The position numbers and the translations under genes are program-made. Positions 5,778 through 6,244 of a stretch of DNA of 6,244 bases are shown here, one piece after another (the first letter of the stretch is position 1; each line of letters opens with the position of its first letter). Source of the DNA: Acetobacteraceae bacterium. GTDB lineage: Bacteria; Pseudomonadota; Alphaproteobacteria; Acetobacterales; Acetobacteraceae. The stretch spans positions 1 through 6,244 of the forward strand of contig JANXRT010000277.1 in NCBI GenBank assembly GCA_025356735.1, given 5' to 3'. Below the pieces are notes generated by a model. It saw only the letters and a list, made by a program, of their open reading frames with translations, had not been told where the DNA came from and made no database searches.

Positions 5778-5785
5778 GGGAGAGG
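5778..5785 (+). promoter_or_regulatory. Ribosome binding site of the outer-membrane barrel gene
   Basis: GGGAGAGG lies 4 bases before ATG 5790, with its GGAG core 7 bases away. It is a strong match and fixes the start of the barrel gene. Confidence 0.65.
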
Positions 5786-5789
5786 CGGC

Positions 5790-6244
5790 ATGAGGCTTGA
5801 CCTGGCAATCGTCGCGCTCACCACCGCGCTGGTCGTCGCGCCGACGGGAGCCGCCCGCGCGCAGCTGCTTGACCAGCTTTTCAGTCCCGGCGCGCCGGGC
5901 TACCAGATCGAGCCGGGCGTGACCGTCCTCACCCGCGAGCGGCCAGACTTCGACTTTCCCGGGATTCGCACCGGCGGCTTCCTGACCCATCCGCAGGTTA
6001 CCGAGTCGTTCGGCTACGACGACAACGTGACGGGCACAAGGCGTGCCCGCGGCAGTGCCCTGGTTGAAACCAGGCTGAACCTTCAGACCGCCTCCGATCT
6101 GCCGCGCTACGGCGTGACCGCCGGGATCACGGTCGACGACTACCGCTACCTCGATCAGCCGAGACAGTCGCTGACGAACTGGATCGCCTCGCTTGGCGGC
6201 ACCTACGATCTCGGTCGCGACAAGGCCTCGCTCAACTACTACCA
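5790..6244 (+). CDS. Outer-membrane beta-barrel protein of an exopolysaccharide cluster (BBP2-like), 5' part
   Basis: This frame starts at ATG 5790 and runs off the right edge, giving 151 complete codons. A signal peptide is clear: MRLD, a hydrophobic core (about 5-18), then GAARA with likely cleavage after A24 before QLLDQL. The mature start carries the block VLTRERPDFDFPGIRTGGF (46-64), followed by HPQVTESFGYDDNV (67-80). The pattern 'RERP-(D/Y)-(D/F)-x-P-x-G-(I/L)-R-x-G-(G/S)-F ... P-x-(V/L) ... Y-D-(D/S)-N-V' is typical of the outer-membrane beta-barrel family PF10082, frequent in alphaproteobacterial exopolysaccharide loci. Alternating polar/apolar strands follow (for example YGVTAGITVDDYRYL, 107-121, and WIASLGGTYDL, 131-141). 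It should sit in the outer membrane, perhaps as the exit channel or a partner of the Wza-type protein; that role is inferred. It is divergent from the cysteine-rich gene with 143 bases between their starts. Confidence 0.88.
   Translation, partial: MRLDLAIVALTTALVVAPTGAARAQLLDQLFSPGAPGYQIEPGVTVLTRERPDFDFPGIRTGGFLTHPQVTESFGYDDNVTGTRRARGSALVETRLNLQTASDLPRYGVTAGITVDDYRYLDQPRQSLTNWIASLGGTYDLGRDKASLNYY

Overview
The window is a stretch of GC-rich bacterial DNA with codons strongly biased to G/C in the third position. It fits an alphaproteobacterium. The style of the outer-membrane barrel gene and the gene mix suggest Rhodospirillales/Acetobacteraceae-like or rhizobial relatives, but there is no rRNA or housekeeping marker to fix the taxon. 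It covers part of an exopolysaccharide or capsule biosynthesis and export locus, apparently of the Wzx/Wzy-dependent type.

Layout, left to right. (1) The 3' part of a Wzc/GumC/ExoP-type polysaccharide co-polymerase with a cytoplasmic tyrosine autokinase domain (to 1340). (2) An 87-base gap holding a chain of tiny overlapping reading frames that leads into the next start codon. (3) A Wzx-type flippase of the polysaccharide transporter family (1428-2873). (4) A short gap with an 8+8 inverted repeat and a strong ribosome binding site, then a GT32 'DXD' glycosyltransferase (2918-3631). (5) Directly abutting it, in the same frame and separated only by one TAG codon, a 546-residue protein with a predicted five-bladed beta-propeller like the N-terminal domain of plant glucosamine inositolphosphorylceramide transferase (3632-5272). 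A long RNA hairpin starts 7 bases after the TAG. (6) On the opposite strand, a small secreted protein with one cysteine-rich repeat (5371-5646). (7) Divergent from it, the start of an outer-membrane beta-barrel protein of the kind often found in exopolysaccharide clusters (5790 to the window end).

How the parts would work together (inference from the families): the GT32 enzyme, and perhaps the propeller protein, act in the cytoplasm on a lipid-linked repeat unit. Wzx flips it across the inner membrane. A polymerase, not in this window, assembles the chain under control of the co-polymerase/kinase. The beta-barrel may form or assist the outer-membrane exit. The forward genes from the kinase to the propeller protein look like one transcription unit. 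The cysteine-rich gene is transcribed against it, and the barrel gene must have its own promoter or be driven from the divergent region.

The most notable points are the in-frame TAG with a downstream 16-pair hairpin between the GT32 and propeller genes, the propeller protein itself with a degenerate formyltransferase-like N-terminus, the altered oligomerisation motif and tyrosine-poor tail of the kinase, and the chained mini-ORFs before the flippase. No RNA gene, mobile element or CRISPR array was seen.
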